Below, piece after piece: positions 1 to 6,983 of a stretch of 18,613 nt of DNA. The position numbers and the translations under genes were made by a program. The stretch comes from an uncultured Flavobacterium sp. (lineage in GTDB: Bacteria > Bacteroidota > Bacteroidia > Flavobacteriales > Flavobacteriaceae). Location: the NCBI RefSeq assembly GCF_946479975.1, contig NZ_CAMLIX010000085.1:1-18613 (forward strand). Reading direction: 5' to 3'. The notes beneath the pieces are model-generated. The model saw nothing but the letters and a program-made list of their open reading frames with translations. It did no database searches and had not been told where the DNA came from. Every line of letters begins with the position of its first letter. Position 1 is the stretch's first letter.

Positions 1-322
1 CTGCATTCAAAACAATATCTTTTCCATCGTAATTTTCGATGATTTGAGGCTTCACATTAGCACCGCTAAAATCAGGAGACGTATCAAAATGAGAAATAAA
101 ACCAATAGTTGGCACTTCATGCTCTACATTACTTGGAAGCGTTGCCATGATATAGGCTTTGTCATCGATAGTAACATCTTCAAGACCAATTGCCTTTAGT
201 TCTTCAACTAATTTATTGGCAAGATTCCATTGTTTTTGTGTGCTTGGTGTTGTTTGAGAATTTGGATCTGATTCTGTATCAATTGTTACATAACTGATAA
301 AACGATCTATGATGTGTTGCAT
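1..322 (-). CDS. pepT: Peptidase T (tripeptide aminopeptidase), N-terminal part
   Basis: The gene is cut by the left edge of the window; about 107 N-terminal residues are visible, starting at the ATG at 322-320. The protein begins MQHIIDRFISYVTIDTESD and contains HFDTSPD with His78 and Asp80, the first zinc-ligand motif of M20 family peptidase T, at the same positions as in the E. coli enzyme. PepT is a cytoplasmic dinuclear zinc aminopeptidase that removes the N-terminal residue from tripeptides, feeding amino-acid recycling. A -7 promoter box lies just upstream, so it probably has its own promoter. The catalytic and dimerisation parts lie outside the window, so intactness cannot be judged. 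Confidence 0.93.
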   Translation of the reverse strand, partial: MQHIIDRFISYVTIDTESDPNSQTTPSTQKQWNLANKLVEELKAIGLEDVTIDDKAYIMATLPSNVEHEVPTIGFISHFDTSPDFSGANVKPQIIENYDGKDIVLNA

Positions 323-338
323 TTCTTTGAGTTTTTAG

Positions 339-346
339 CAAAGATA
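339..346 (-). promoter_or_regulatory. Bacteroidota -7 box of pepT
   Basis: The minus strand reads TATCTTTG, matching the Bacteroidota -7 consensus TAnnTTTG, 16 nt upstream of the pepT ATG. No clear -33 TTG is visible at the usual distance. Confidence 0.55.
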
Positions 347-392
347 GAAAATTTTTTCTGCTGAAAAATTAGCTTCCTTTATCTGAATAAAT

Positions 393-418
393 AAAAAAAG
401 GGACTCTATAGAATCCCT
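393..418 (-). terminator. Intrinsic terminator of the FGE-like gene
   Basis: On the minus strand, AGGGATTC, loop TATA and GAGTCCCT form an 8-bp stem with one G-U pair, followed by a run of T. It starts about 20 nt after the stop codon of the gene ending at 439. The plus-strand orientation has a poorer T-run. Confidence 0.75.
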
Positions 419-438
419 AATGATATTTTTTTAATTGT

Positions 439-1569
439 TTAAATACTTCTTACACATCTAAAACCAACATGATTGGCTGCAGATCTAATTTCGCCTTTTC
501 CTCGCGTTCCAACCATATATCGAGTACAATATTGATCGGTACATAAAAATGAACCGCCGCGATGTACGCGTTTTATTTGTGATGGATCATTTGGATCGTA
601 ATACGCATCAGGCCCTTGCGGATTTTTAACAGTTTTACCGCTTTCCGCTAATGATTTGTAGTAATCAATACTGTACCAATCATGAACCCATTCCCAGACA
701 TTTCCGGCTATATCATATAAACCGTAATTATTTGGAGCATATTGTCTGGTTGGTGCAATTCCTTTAAATCCGTCTTCGCCAGTATCGCCATCTTTTATTG
801 GGAAGTGTCCTTGATAAATATTAGCCTGAAATTTTCCTTTAGGTTTTAAATCATTTCCCCAAGCATACAGATTTCCAGTTTTTCCGCCACGCGCTGCAAA
901 TTCCCATTCTGCCTCTGTTGGAAGCCTTTTTCCTGCCCATTTTGCATACGCTTCCGCATCTTCATAAACTACATGAACCACAGGATATTTTTCTTTTCCT
1001 TTAATGGAACTTTGAGGACCCTCGGGATGCTTCCAGTCGGCTCCTGGTTCATAACGCCACCATTGCAGAAAATTGTTTAAATCTACAGCAGAAGGGGTAG
1101 GAGTAAATACCACAGAACCCGTGATTAAATCAGCTTCGTTTGCAGTTGGAAACTCTTCTTTAGTTGGTTTTTGTTCAGCAACCGTTACATAGCCAGTCGC
1201 ATTTACAAATTTCTCAAATTCTTCGTTGGTTACTTCTGTTTCATCCATATAATAACCATCCAGATAAACGCGATGAATAGGCGCAGCATCTTTTGTAACA
1301 CCTTTTATGCCGCATAAACTTTCGTCTTCAACATTTGTTCCCATAGAAAACTCACCACCTGGAATCCAAACCATTCCCTTTGGCGCTTTTGCTACGGGTT
1401 TGAATTTATTTTCGATAGTTGGTTTAAATTCAGATTCTATACTAACTGGTATTTCATGGCATTCTGCAGCCTTTTTTTCTTCTTTAACTGAAAATCTGGT
1501 GTAACTGTAAGCGATTGAAATTATGGACAATGTGAGTATGGCAAAAATCCAAAAGGTTTTCTTTTTCAT
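439..1569 (-). CDS. Formylglycine-generating enzyme (SUMF1/FGE-sulfatase) family protein
   Basis: The start chosen is the ATG at 1569-1567 (376 aa), giving MKKKTFWIFAILTLSIISIA, a signal peptide or signal anchor. An ATG at 1611 would add 14 residues in front of that hydrophobic segment. The FGE domain starts at MVWIPGGEFSMG and includes LDGYYMDETEVTNEEF and the C-terminal HRGGSFLC...YCTRY. The two cysteines five residues apart (Cys343 and Cys348) sit where human SUMF1 has Cys336 and Cys341, the copper-binding catalytic pair, and the closing GFRC motif is also present. Many related bacterial proteins, for example the gliding protein GldK, lack this pair, so this one may really oxidise a sulfatase cysteine to formylglycine. 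It is probably exported or periplasmic. No sulfatase gene lies in the window, so the target is unknown; other substrates are possible. Confidence 0.85.
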   Translation of the reverse strand: MKKKTFWIFAILTLSIISIAYSYTRFSVKEEKKAAECHEIPVSIESEFKPTIENKFKPVAKAPKGMVWIPGGEFSMGTNVEDESLCGIKGVTKDAAPIHRVYLDGYYMDETEVTNEEFEKFVNATGYVTVAEQKPTKEEFPTANEADLITGSVVFTPTPSAVDLNNFLQWWRYEPGADWKHPEGPQSSIKGKEKYPVVHVVYEDAEAYAKWAGKRLPTEAEWEFAARGGKTGNLYAWGNDLKPKGKFQANIYQGHFPIKDGDTGEDGFKGIAPTRQYAPNNYGLYDIAGNVWEWVHDWYSIDYYKSLAESGKTVKNPQGPDAYYDPNDPSQIKRVHRGGSFLCTDQYCTRYMVGTRGKGEIRSAANHVGFRCVRSI

Positions 1570-1675
1570 GGTTGTTTTTTTGAACTTGTAAGGGTTTACA
1601 ATAGAAGGCATAAAATTATAAAAATTACTTTTATAATTATACTAATTTTATAGAATTAATAAAATTAAATATTTT

Positions 1676-2626
1676 CTATTTATCTTGCTCAACAAGAACC
1701 ACTTCGTACTTATCTTTCCCGTCTATTTGTACAGGCTGATAGTACGTCTCTCCAAATTTAATATATTTTACATCGCCCATTGTAACTTCTTCACCACCCT
1801 CAGGCAGGCTTTCTACAATTGTTCCCGCAGTTGGAGCCACAACCTTGTAGTTGTTTCCGTCTTTTTCATAATAAGTACCGCCGTAATAATAATTGTTTAC
1901 AGTGCCTGTATTAACGGTTTGTGCTCCGCTCGGAATATTGTTTACAGTTCCTCCAACGGGTGCAGGTACAGCTGTATAACCTCCGTTTGACGGCGCATAC
2001 CAAACTCCTTGGTCGTAATGATATTGCTGACTTTCGACACTAACTACAATTGCTGTAACGGCTAAAGTTGCGACAAAAAATCCCCAAGGATGCCAAACTG
2101 GTCCCCAATAATAAGGTCTGTACGGATGGTAATAATAAGGATGATAACCATAATATCTATACCCACCATGTATATATGGAGGTCGTGTGTAAATCACAGT
2201 ATTTCTGCGTACAATCGTATTTCGATTGTTGTTTATTGTAATATCTCGGCTTCGATCTACATTTCGAGTATTCCCGCTAATATTTGTATTTCTGTTACCG
2301 CTGTTTCTATTAATAGTATTATTTCTGTTTGTAGTATTGGATCTGTTGTTAATATTTGCATTCGAATTATTAGAAGGTCTAGTTACTTTTGTACCAGAAT
2401 TATTAGAGCCGGGTCTCGTTGTAGAAGCTGGTCTGGTAGTTTGTCGATTGAGATTAGGTTTGGTCTGAATTGCGGGTCTTGCAGGCCTGGTTTGAGTTGT
2501 TCCGCCCGATCTGTTTATTCCACCGGCACGATGACGCTGGGCTAAACTATCAATTGAAATAAGGAAAAATGTTCCGATCAGACATAACACTGCTGATTTT
2601 CTTGTTTTTTGAGCTATATTTTTCAT
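1676..2626 (-). CDS. Secreted Asn/Arg-rich protein, DUF6515-like
   Basis: The start is taken as the ATG at 2626-2624 (316 aa); the TTG two codons earlier is less likely. Residues 1-30 form a signal peptide ending SLAQ. Residues about 30-145 are low-complexity, rich in Asn, Arg, Thr and Ser, with PATRP-like repeats and NNRN runs. A Tyr/His/Pro/Trp-rich stretch (YYGYHPYYYHPYRPYYWGP) leads into one hydrophobic segment (FFVATLAVTAIVVSV). The C-terminal 110 residues have the pattern GVWYAPSNGGYTAVPAPVG, then YYYGGTYYEKDGNNYKVVAPTAG and GETYYQPV, which I recognise from DUF6515-type proteins. The family has no known biochemical role. The layout suggests a cell-envelope or surface protein with a disordered basic linker. 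Family assignment is from memory and moderately sure. Confidence 0.75.
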   Translation of the reverse strand: MKNIAQKTRKSAVLCLIGTFFLISIDSLAQRHRAGGINRSGGTTQTRPARPAIQTKPNLNRQTTRPASTTRPGSNNSGTKVTRPSNNSNANINNRSNTTNRNNTINRNSGNRNTNISGNTRNVDRSRDITINNNRNTIVRRNTVIYTRPPYIHGGYRYYGYHPYYYHPYRPYYWGPVWHPWGFFVATLAVTAIVVSVESQQYHYDQGVWYAPSNGGYTAVPAPVGGTVNNIPSGAQTVNTGTVNNYYYGGTYYEKDGNNYKVVAPTAGTIVESLPEGGEEVTMGDVKYIKFGETYYQPVQIDGKDKYEVVLVEQDK

Positions 2627-2725
2627 ATTCAATGTTTTATATCGAATAAAGTTATGAAAAAATAGTAGAAAAATTTCACAAAAAACTGTTTTTTGTAAAA
2701 AGGCAACTTTTTAAACTTTAATATT

Positions 2726-2733
2726 TAAATTTG
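2726..2733 (+). promoter_or_regulatory. Bacteroidota -7 box of pyrD
   Basis: TAAATTTG matches TAnnTTTG and lies 28 nt upstream of the pyrD ATG. No TTG at the usual -33 spacing is seen; the nearest (2693-2695) is about 30 nt away. Confidence 0.5.
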
Positions 2734-2761
2734 CATCCGAAAAAACAACAACACAACTCTT

Positions 2762-3796
2762 ATGTATAAATTGATAATTCGTCCGATACTTTTTTGGTTT
2801 GATCCTGAAGAAGTGCATTACTTTACTTTTTCTTTTGTAAAATTCATTTCAAAAATTCCAGGCGTTTCGGCGATTATTAAATCAATTTATGAAGTAAAAG
2901 ATGCGCGATTAGAAAGAGAAGTTTTCGGAATCAAATTTAAAAATCCAGTTGGACTTGCTGCAGGATTTGATAAAGATGCCAAATTGTACAAAGAACTTAG
3001 TGATTTTGGTTTCGGTTTTATCGAAATCGGAACAGTAACACCAGTTGGACAAGAAGGAAATCCAAAAAAACGTTTATTTCGATTGAAAGAAGATCAGGCA
3101 ATTATTAACCGAATGGGATTTAATAATGGCGGCGTTCTAGAAGCTGTGGAGCGTTTGAAGAAAAATTCGGGCGTTTTAATCGGAGGAAATATCGGAAAAA
3201 ATAAAGTTACGGATAACGAAGATGCCGTTAAGGATTATATCATTTGTTTTGATGCTTTGTTAAATCATGTAGATTATTTTGTTGTGAATGTAAGTTCGCC
3301 AAATACACCAAATTTAAGAGCTTTACAAGACAAAGAACCTTTGACAGCTTTATTGCAGACTTTGCAAAATAGAAATGTTGAAAAGCAAAAAACAAGTACG
3401 CAAAAAGTAAAACCAATACTTTTAAAAATTGCTCCAGACTTAACAGATGAGCAGTTATTAGATATTATAGATATTGTAAAAACAACGCAGATTGCGGGTG
3501 TAATTGCTACAAATACTACAATTTCGAGAGATGGGTTGCAATCTTCTAATCAATCTGAGACAGGAGGATTATCTGGAAAACCATTAACCAAACGTTCTAC
3601 AGAAGTTATTCGTTTCCTTTCGGAAAAAAGCAATAAAGCATTCCCTATTATTGGAGTAGGCGGAATTCATTCTGCAGACGATGCTATCGAAAAACTAAAT
3701 GCAGGAGCAAGTTTAGTTCAATTGTATACTGGTTTTATTTACGAAGGACCAGCGTTGATCAAAGCAATCAATAAAAAAGTTTTAGGGCAATTGTAA
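2762..3796 (+). CDS. pyrD: Dihydroorotate dehydrogenase, class 2 (quinone-dependent)
   Basis: The 344-aa protein oxidises dihydroorotate to orotate in pyrimidine synthesis, using FMN and the membrane quinone pool. The N-terminal 45 residues ([20 protein letters not shown]) are the hydrophobic helical extension that binds class 2 enzymes to the inner membrane. The barrel carries [50 protein letters not shown] (Ser179 aligns with the class 2 catalytic base), [13 protein letters not shown] and the phosphate-binding IIGVGGI and [11 protein letters not shown]. Length and start fit the family. The gene appears to be single, with its own promoter, and its last 15 nt overlap the end of the converging DUF3307 gene, so there is no terminator between them. 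Confidence 0.97.
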   Translation: MYKLIIRPILFWFDPEEVHYFTFSFVKFISKIPGVSAIIKSIYEVKDARLEREVFGIKFKNPVGLAAGFDKDAKLYKELSDFGFGFIEIGTVTPVGQEGNPKKRLFRLKEDQAIINRMGFNNGGVLEAVERLKKNSGVLIGGNIGKNKVTDNEDAVKDYIICFDALLNHVDYFVVNVSSPNTPNLRALQDKEPLTALLQTLQNRNVEKQKTSTQKVKPILLKIAPDLTDEQLLDIIDIVKTTQIAGVIATNTTISRDGLQSSNQSETGGLSGKPLTKRSTEVIRFLSEKSNKAFPIIGVGGIHSADDAIEKLNAGASLVQLYTGFIYEGPALIKAINKKVLGQL

Positions 3797-4495
3797 AAGA
3801 ATCATTTGGATTAAAAGTCCAACAATAATTGCAGTTCCAAAACTAATTAAAGTACCAATCATTACATATTCGGTAAGTTTTCGGTCTTTGGCTTCTTTTA
3901 AGTCTCCGAATCGAAAAATAGATTTTGCAGCCAATAAAAATCCTATGGCTTCAAAATGTCCAGTTAAAATGAAACAAACCACCAAAAGACGTTCTAGTAT
4001 GCCAATGTAGTTTCCTGCACTGGCAAGAGAATTGTCTTTTTGGCTTTGATCTTCTGGACTCCATATTGAAATAATGGTTTTGATAAAAATTGAAGCAGGT
4101 TTTGTGACCAATACTATTCCGGTAAATAAAATCCAAAATTCATTATTCTGCCAAAAATAGATTATGCTTTTATTTTCGTAAAGTAGGACAACAGCAATTA
4201 GAATTAAAATATGTGCCATTTGATCTACTACAAACCAAGTACGTTTCGTGTTTGTTTTCTGAAAATTTAATTTGATCAAATCGATAATGCCATGTGTAAC
4301 TGCAATTAAAATGGCGTAAGGTATAAAACTTACTTCAGCCGCAAGAATTGCTGCCAAAACACCATGAAGTAAAATATGAACATATAAGTAAATACTTTTA
4401 TGTTTTTTGATCTCTTTATCAGCTACCCAAGAATTAGGCTGCCAGATAAAATCTCCTAATAAATGAGCTAAAAGTAGTTTTACAAATAAAATCAT
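3782..4495 (-). CDS. DUF3307 family integral membrane protein
   Basis: The 237-aa protein has about six hydrophobic helices, near residues 1-17, 36-54, 56-70, 90-105, 120-140 and 165-235 (the last region probably two). It shows the DUF3307 features [10 protein letters not shown] (His11, Asp15), HILLH (His40, His44), THGIIDLIK (His68, Asp72) and DQMAH (Asp91, His95). So many paired His and Asp residues in or near membrane helices could form a metal site, as in intramembrane hydrolases, but that is inference; the family has no established function. Its ATG overlaps the satD stop codon by 4 nt (ATGA), so the two are almost certainly translated together, and the pairing suggests it is the membrane partner of SatD. 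Its 3' end overlaps pyrD tail to tail. Confidence 0.85.
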   Translation of the reverse strand: MILFVKLLLAHLLGDFIWQPNSWVADKEIKKHKSIYLYVHILLHGVLAAILAAEVSFIPYAILIAVTHGIIDLIKLNFQKTNTKRTWFVVDQMAHILILIAVVLLYENKSIIYFWQNNEFWILFTGIVLVTKPASIFIKTIISIWSPEDQSQKDNSLASAGNYIGILERLLVVCFILTGHFEAIGFLLAAKSIFRFGDLKEAKDRKLTEYVMIGTLISFGTAIIVGLLIQMILLQLP

Positions 4496-5106
4496 GAGGC
4501 TGTAAGTTGTTTAATTTGTGTTCTAAAATATCGATCCAAATTCATAACCAAATCAAACTGAGCGCGTTTTTGTCTTCGGCTCACGGCAGCTTGGTTAATA
4601 CCTAATTTTTGTCCTAATTCTTCCTGAGATAAAGTAGGATTTTCTATTGCAACAGCAACAAATTCTGCAGATTGCACCAGCCAGCTGTCCATAAAAGTTA
4701 AAGCCAGCTGCAACATTAAATTTATTTTTTCATCAAAACCTAAATCGCCAGTTCGCAAAGCCAGAGTTACTTTCTGTTTTTTTAAAGTTTCAAAAAGTTC
4801 TCCAGAATGTATAAAAGCAGTACCATTACTTTCAGAAATTCTTTGTGCATTGTGTGTTTTGTCTCCAAAACCAATACTCATTCTAGCATCCGATTTTAAG
4901 GCTCTTAAACGTGCTTTTATTAAAATGGCAACCAATAAAGCATCTTCAGGATTAGAAACTTCAATCTGAAATTCATCTCCGCGATAAATTTCCCATTGAC
5001 TTGGTGTTAGACCAAATGGAGCTAATATTTTTTTAAGATCTTCGACCCAATGCTCTGATTTTTGCTGTCTTGAACCAATTATGTCGCCTGTAATTACGCT
5101 AGTCAT
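4492..5106 (-). CDS. SatD family protein with C-terminal helix-turn-helix
   Basis: The start used is the ATG at 5106-5104 (204 aa); the TTG two codons upstream is less likely. The protein begins MTSVITGDIIGSR, the SatD hallmark (named after an acid-tolerance operon of Streptococcus mutans). In order come DIIGS (Asp8), IYRGDEFQ (Asp44), a helix ALLVAILIKARLRA, and ARMSIGFG (75-81). This order of motifs resembles the two metal-binding loops and following helix and strand of class III nucleotidyl cyclase or GGDEF domains; the similarity is my reading, not an established fact. Residues about 160-181 (SQEELGQKLGINQAAVSRRQKR) form a helix-turn-helix like those of sigma region 4 or small repressors. 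It is co-translated with the DUF3307 gene. Four palindromes lie just upstream, so autoregulation is plausible. Confidence 0.85.
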   Translation of the reverse strand: MTSVITGDIIGSRQQKSEHWVEDLKKILAPFGLTPSQWEIYRGDEFQIEVSNPEDALLVAILIKARLRALKSDARMSIGFGDKTHNAQRISESNGTAFIHSGELFETLKKQKVTLALRTGDLGFDEKINLMLQLALTFMDSWLVQSAEFVAVAIENPTLSQEELGQKLGINQAAVSRRQKRAQFDLVMNLDRYFRTQIKQLTAS

Positions 5107-5140
5107 AACCAAATATAATTAAAAAACAATAAACTTTCTA

Positions 5141-5240
5141 TTACAAATATAAGTAATAAATTTGATTATTACACTTTTTGGTAATAATTATAAATATTAC
5201 GTTTTTGTGTAATAATTGTTTTAATTACAATTTTATGTAA
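5141..5240. promoter_or_regulatory. Array of four TTAC-N8-GTAA palindromes with exact 28-bp period
   Basis: Palindromes lie at 5141-5156, 5169-5184, 5197-5212 and 5225-5240. Each has arms TTAC and GTAA around an 8-nt centre (aaatataa, actttttg, gtttttgt, aattttat), and each right arm continues TAA. The second copy is the best, with 8-bp arms ATTATTAC and GTAATAAT. Successive copies start exactly 28 bp apart, and the linkers differ in sequence, so the arms and spacing are what is kept. This is the pattern of a multi-site operator. The first copy covers the probable satD promoter. SatD has its own helix-turn-helix and is the simplest candidate to bind here, but the binder is unknown. Confidence 0.7.
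5144..5151 (-). promoter_or_regulatory. Probable -7 box of satD, inside the first palindrome
   Basis: The minus strand reads TATATTTG, matching TAnnTTTG, 38 nt upstream of the satD ATG. It falls inside the first TTAC-N8-GTAA palindrome (5141-5156), so a protein bound there would block RNA polymerase. A second identical box at 5110-5117 is too close to the ATG to act as this promoter. No convincing -33 element is seen. Confidence 0.5.
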
Positions 5241-5496
5241 TAAAGAGATGAAATAAACTTTAGCAATGCACTCTAGGTTTTTTATATTTTCATGTCCAAC
5301 ATGGTGAATTCTCTTTCTGTAGACGAACTACAGTGTGTTTCTACGATATATAATGTATTAATTTCGAAAAAAAGTAAAACTATACAGTTCAATTTAATGG
5401 ACTTATATTTCTTATATGGTTCAAAAAAAAAACACAAAAACATAATTTTTATTTCATTAAAAAGAAACTAACTTAGCCTTTACAAATGAATAAGCT
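5241..5496. other. Intergenic stretch between the palindrome array and the HMG-CoA lyase gene
   Basis: No coding sequence is supported here. The only structure seen is a small hairpin at 5317-5333 (CTGTAG, loop acgaa, CTACAG), without a T-run. No clean TAnnTTTG promoter box faces the downstream gene; the nearest is TATATTTC at about 5405. The stretch is otherwise AT-rich with no recognised element. Confidence 0.5.
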
Positions 5497-6362
5497 TTGA
5501 ATAAAGAAATCAAAATTATCGAATGTCCAAGAGATGCCATGCAAGGCATTAGAGATTTTATTCCGACTCAAAATAAAGTTTCCTACATACAAGCTTTGCT
5601 TCGAGTAGGTTTTAATACTATTGATTTTGGGAGTTTTGTTTCTCCAAAAGCTATTCCGCAGATGCAGGATACCGCAGCTGTTTTAGAGCGGCTCGATTTA
5701 TCTCAAACTACAAGCAAACTACTTTCTATTATTGCCAATACGCAGGGAGCAATTAAGGCTTCAGAATATGAGCAGATTCAATATTTGGGTTTTCCTTTTC
5801 TATTTCAGAGAATTTTCAGATGCGTAATACCCACAAAACTATTGCAGAATCTTTAATCACTTTGGAAGAAATTCTAGAAGTTGCCGATAAAAAAAAGAAA
5901 GAAGTTGTAACGTACCTTTCAATGGGTTTTGGAAACCCCTACGGAGATCCGTGGAATGTCGAGATTGTAGCAGAATGGACAGAGAAATTGGCAGGAATGG
6001 GGGTGAAGATTCTTTCGCTTTCAGATACTGTTGGAAGCTCTACGCCAGATGTAATCAGATATTTATTTTCTAATCTGATTCCGAAATATCCTGAAATCGA
6101 ATTTGGAGCACATTTGCACACAACGCCAGAAAGTTGGTTCGAAAAAATTGACGCTGCATCAAAAGCTGGATGCATTCGTTTTGACGGAGCCATTCAAGGT
6201 TTTGGCGGCTGTCCGATGGCGACTGATAAATTAACAGGAAACATGCCGACAGAAAAACTTGTCTCTTATTTTACCGCCAATAAAAAAGTTACGGGTTTAA
6301 ACTCTTTAAGTTTTGAAAGTGCTTATAATGAGGCGTCTAAATTATTTGGAAAATTTCACTAA
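5497..6362 (+). pseudogene. Hydroxymethylglutaryl-CoA lyase, frameshifted
   Basis: Two reading frames together encode one HMG-CoA lyase of about 288 residues. The first frame has EIKIIECPRDAMQG (the active-site Arg-Asp) and NKVSYIQALLRVGF, and after QIQYLGFPF turns into nonsense; the second supplies the rest from QMRNTHKTIAES. Adding one T to the run at 5796-5799 restores a continuous frame (GFPFSISENFQMRN). The C-terminal part keeps the metal-binding FGAHLHTT and the lyase signature GAIQGFGGCPMATDKLTGN with its cysteine. The 5' end is also odd: an in-frame TAA at 5491 leaves only TTG at 5497 as start, whereas ATG at 5486 is out of frame by one base. The enzyme would cleave HMG-CoA to acetyl-CoA and acetoacetate, as in leucine breakdown. 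A sequencing error in a homopolymer is the main alternative to true decay. Confidence 0.85.
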
Positions 6363-6437
6363 AAAAGAGAGAATTTTCCGTATATTTAAACAATATGTTT
6401 AAAAAAAAATCGTTTTAATTTATTCAAATAAAAATAC

Positions 6438-6983
6438 ATGAAGCCTCATATTATACATAGAATTGTTACGGTTTTATTCTCTGCAGTTTTATTTCTCTCC
6501 TGTTCAAGTGATTTAGATTTTGATCAGGTTAATAATTTTAAAATTGAACCAGTTTTTGTTGCAAACCTAGCTTATTTTGATCTTAAAGCAAATGATATTA
6601 CAGGCGATGGAAGTGGTTATCAAATACCAGAAGTTACTGAAGATTTTGATGTTTTTAAAAATAGATTTCTAAACGAAAGACTGACAAAAGCCGAGCTTGA
6701 TTTTGAAATCGAAAATACTGTAAATAGAGCTTTTAAAGTCGAAGTGATGCTAGTTGATCAAAATAATCAAACATTGGAAACGATTACTTTAAATGTACCG
6801 CCATATGTGAGTGGCTCAAGTACTAAAACCTATACAACAGAAGTTTTTGAAGGAGAGAGACTTGCGTTACTAAAAAGAACAGTAAAAGTTAGTTTTGCTG
6901 TAACTATCGAACCTGGAGCGGTTGGTGTCTCAGGTAATTTAAAGTTAAAATCAGGCGCAACCGCTTATATGAAAATAGAATGA
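6438..6983 (+). CDS. Small lipoprotein of unknown function
   Basis: The 181-aa protein starts with a lipoprotein signal ending LFLSC, lipidated at Cys22, followed by SSDLDFD. The acidic residues after the cysteine loosely recall the surface-export signal of flavobacterial lipoproteins. The mature part has alternating strand-like segments (ELDFEIENTVNRAFKVEVMLVD, then RTVKVSFAVTIEPG and GNLKLKSGATAYMKIE) typical of a beta-sandwich. I do not recognise the family. Its stop codon overlaps the start of the DUF5723 gene (ATGA at 6980-6983), so the two are translationally coupled and probably act together in the outer membrane. No promoter box was found immediately upstream. Confidence 0.8.
   Translation: MKPHIIHRIVTVLFSAVLFLSCSSDLDFDQVNNFKIEPVFVANLAYFDLKANDITGDGSGYQIPEVTEDFDVFKNRFLNERLTKAELDFEIENTVNRAFKVEVMLVDQNNQTLETITLNVPPYVSGSSTKTYTTEVFEGERLALLKRTVKVSFAVTIEPGAVGVSGNLKLKSGATAYMKIE

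Noticed and set aside
2090..2545. Long plus-strand open frame opposite the DUF6515-like gene
   Set aside because: It is the antisense of the Asn/Arg-rich region, with Ile/Ser-rich composition and no domain, start context or promoter.
5141..5240. CRISPR-like regular repeat with a 28-bp period
   Set aside because: Only 4-8 bp arms are shared between units, there are no repeat and spacer blocks of normal length, and no cas genes are present.
6385..6403. TTTAAAC-AATAT-GTTTAAA palindrome after the HMG-CoA lyase gene
   Set aside because: It is perfect but made only of weak pairs with one GC pair per arm, and the plus strand has no T-run after it, so a terminator is not supported.
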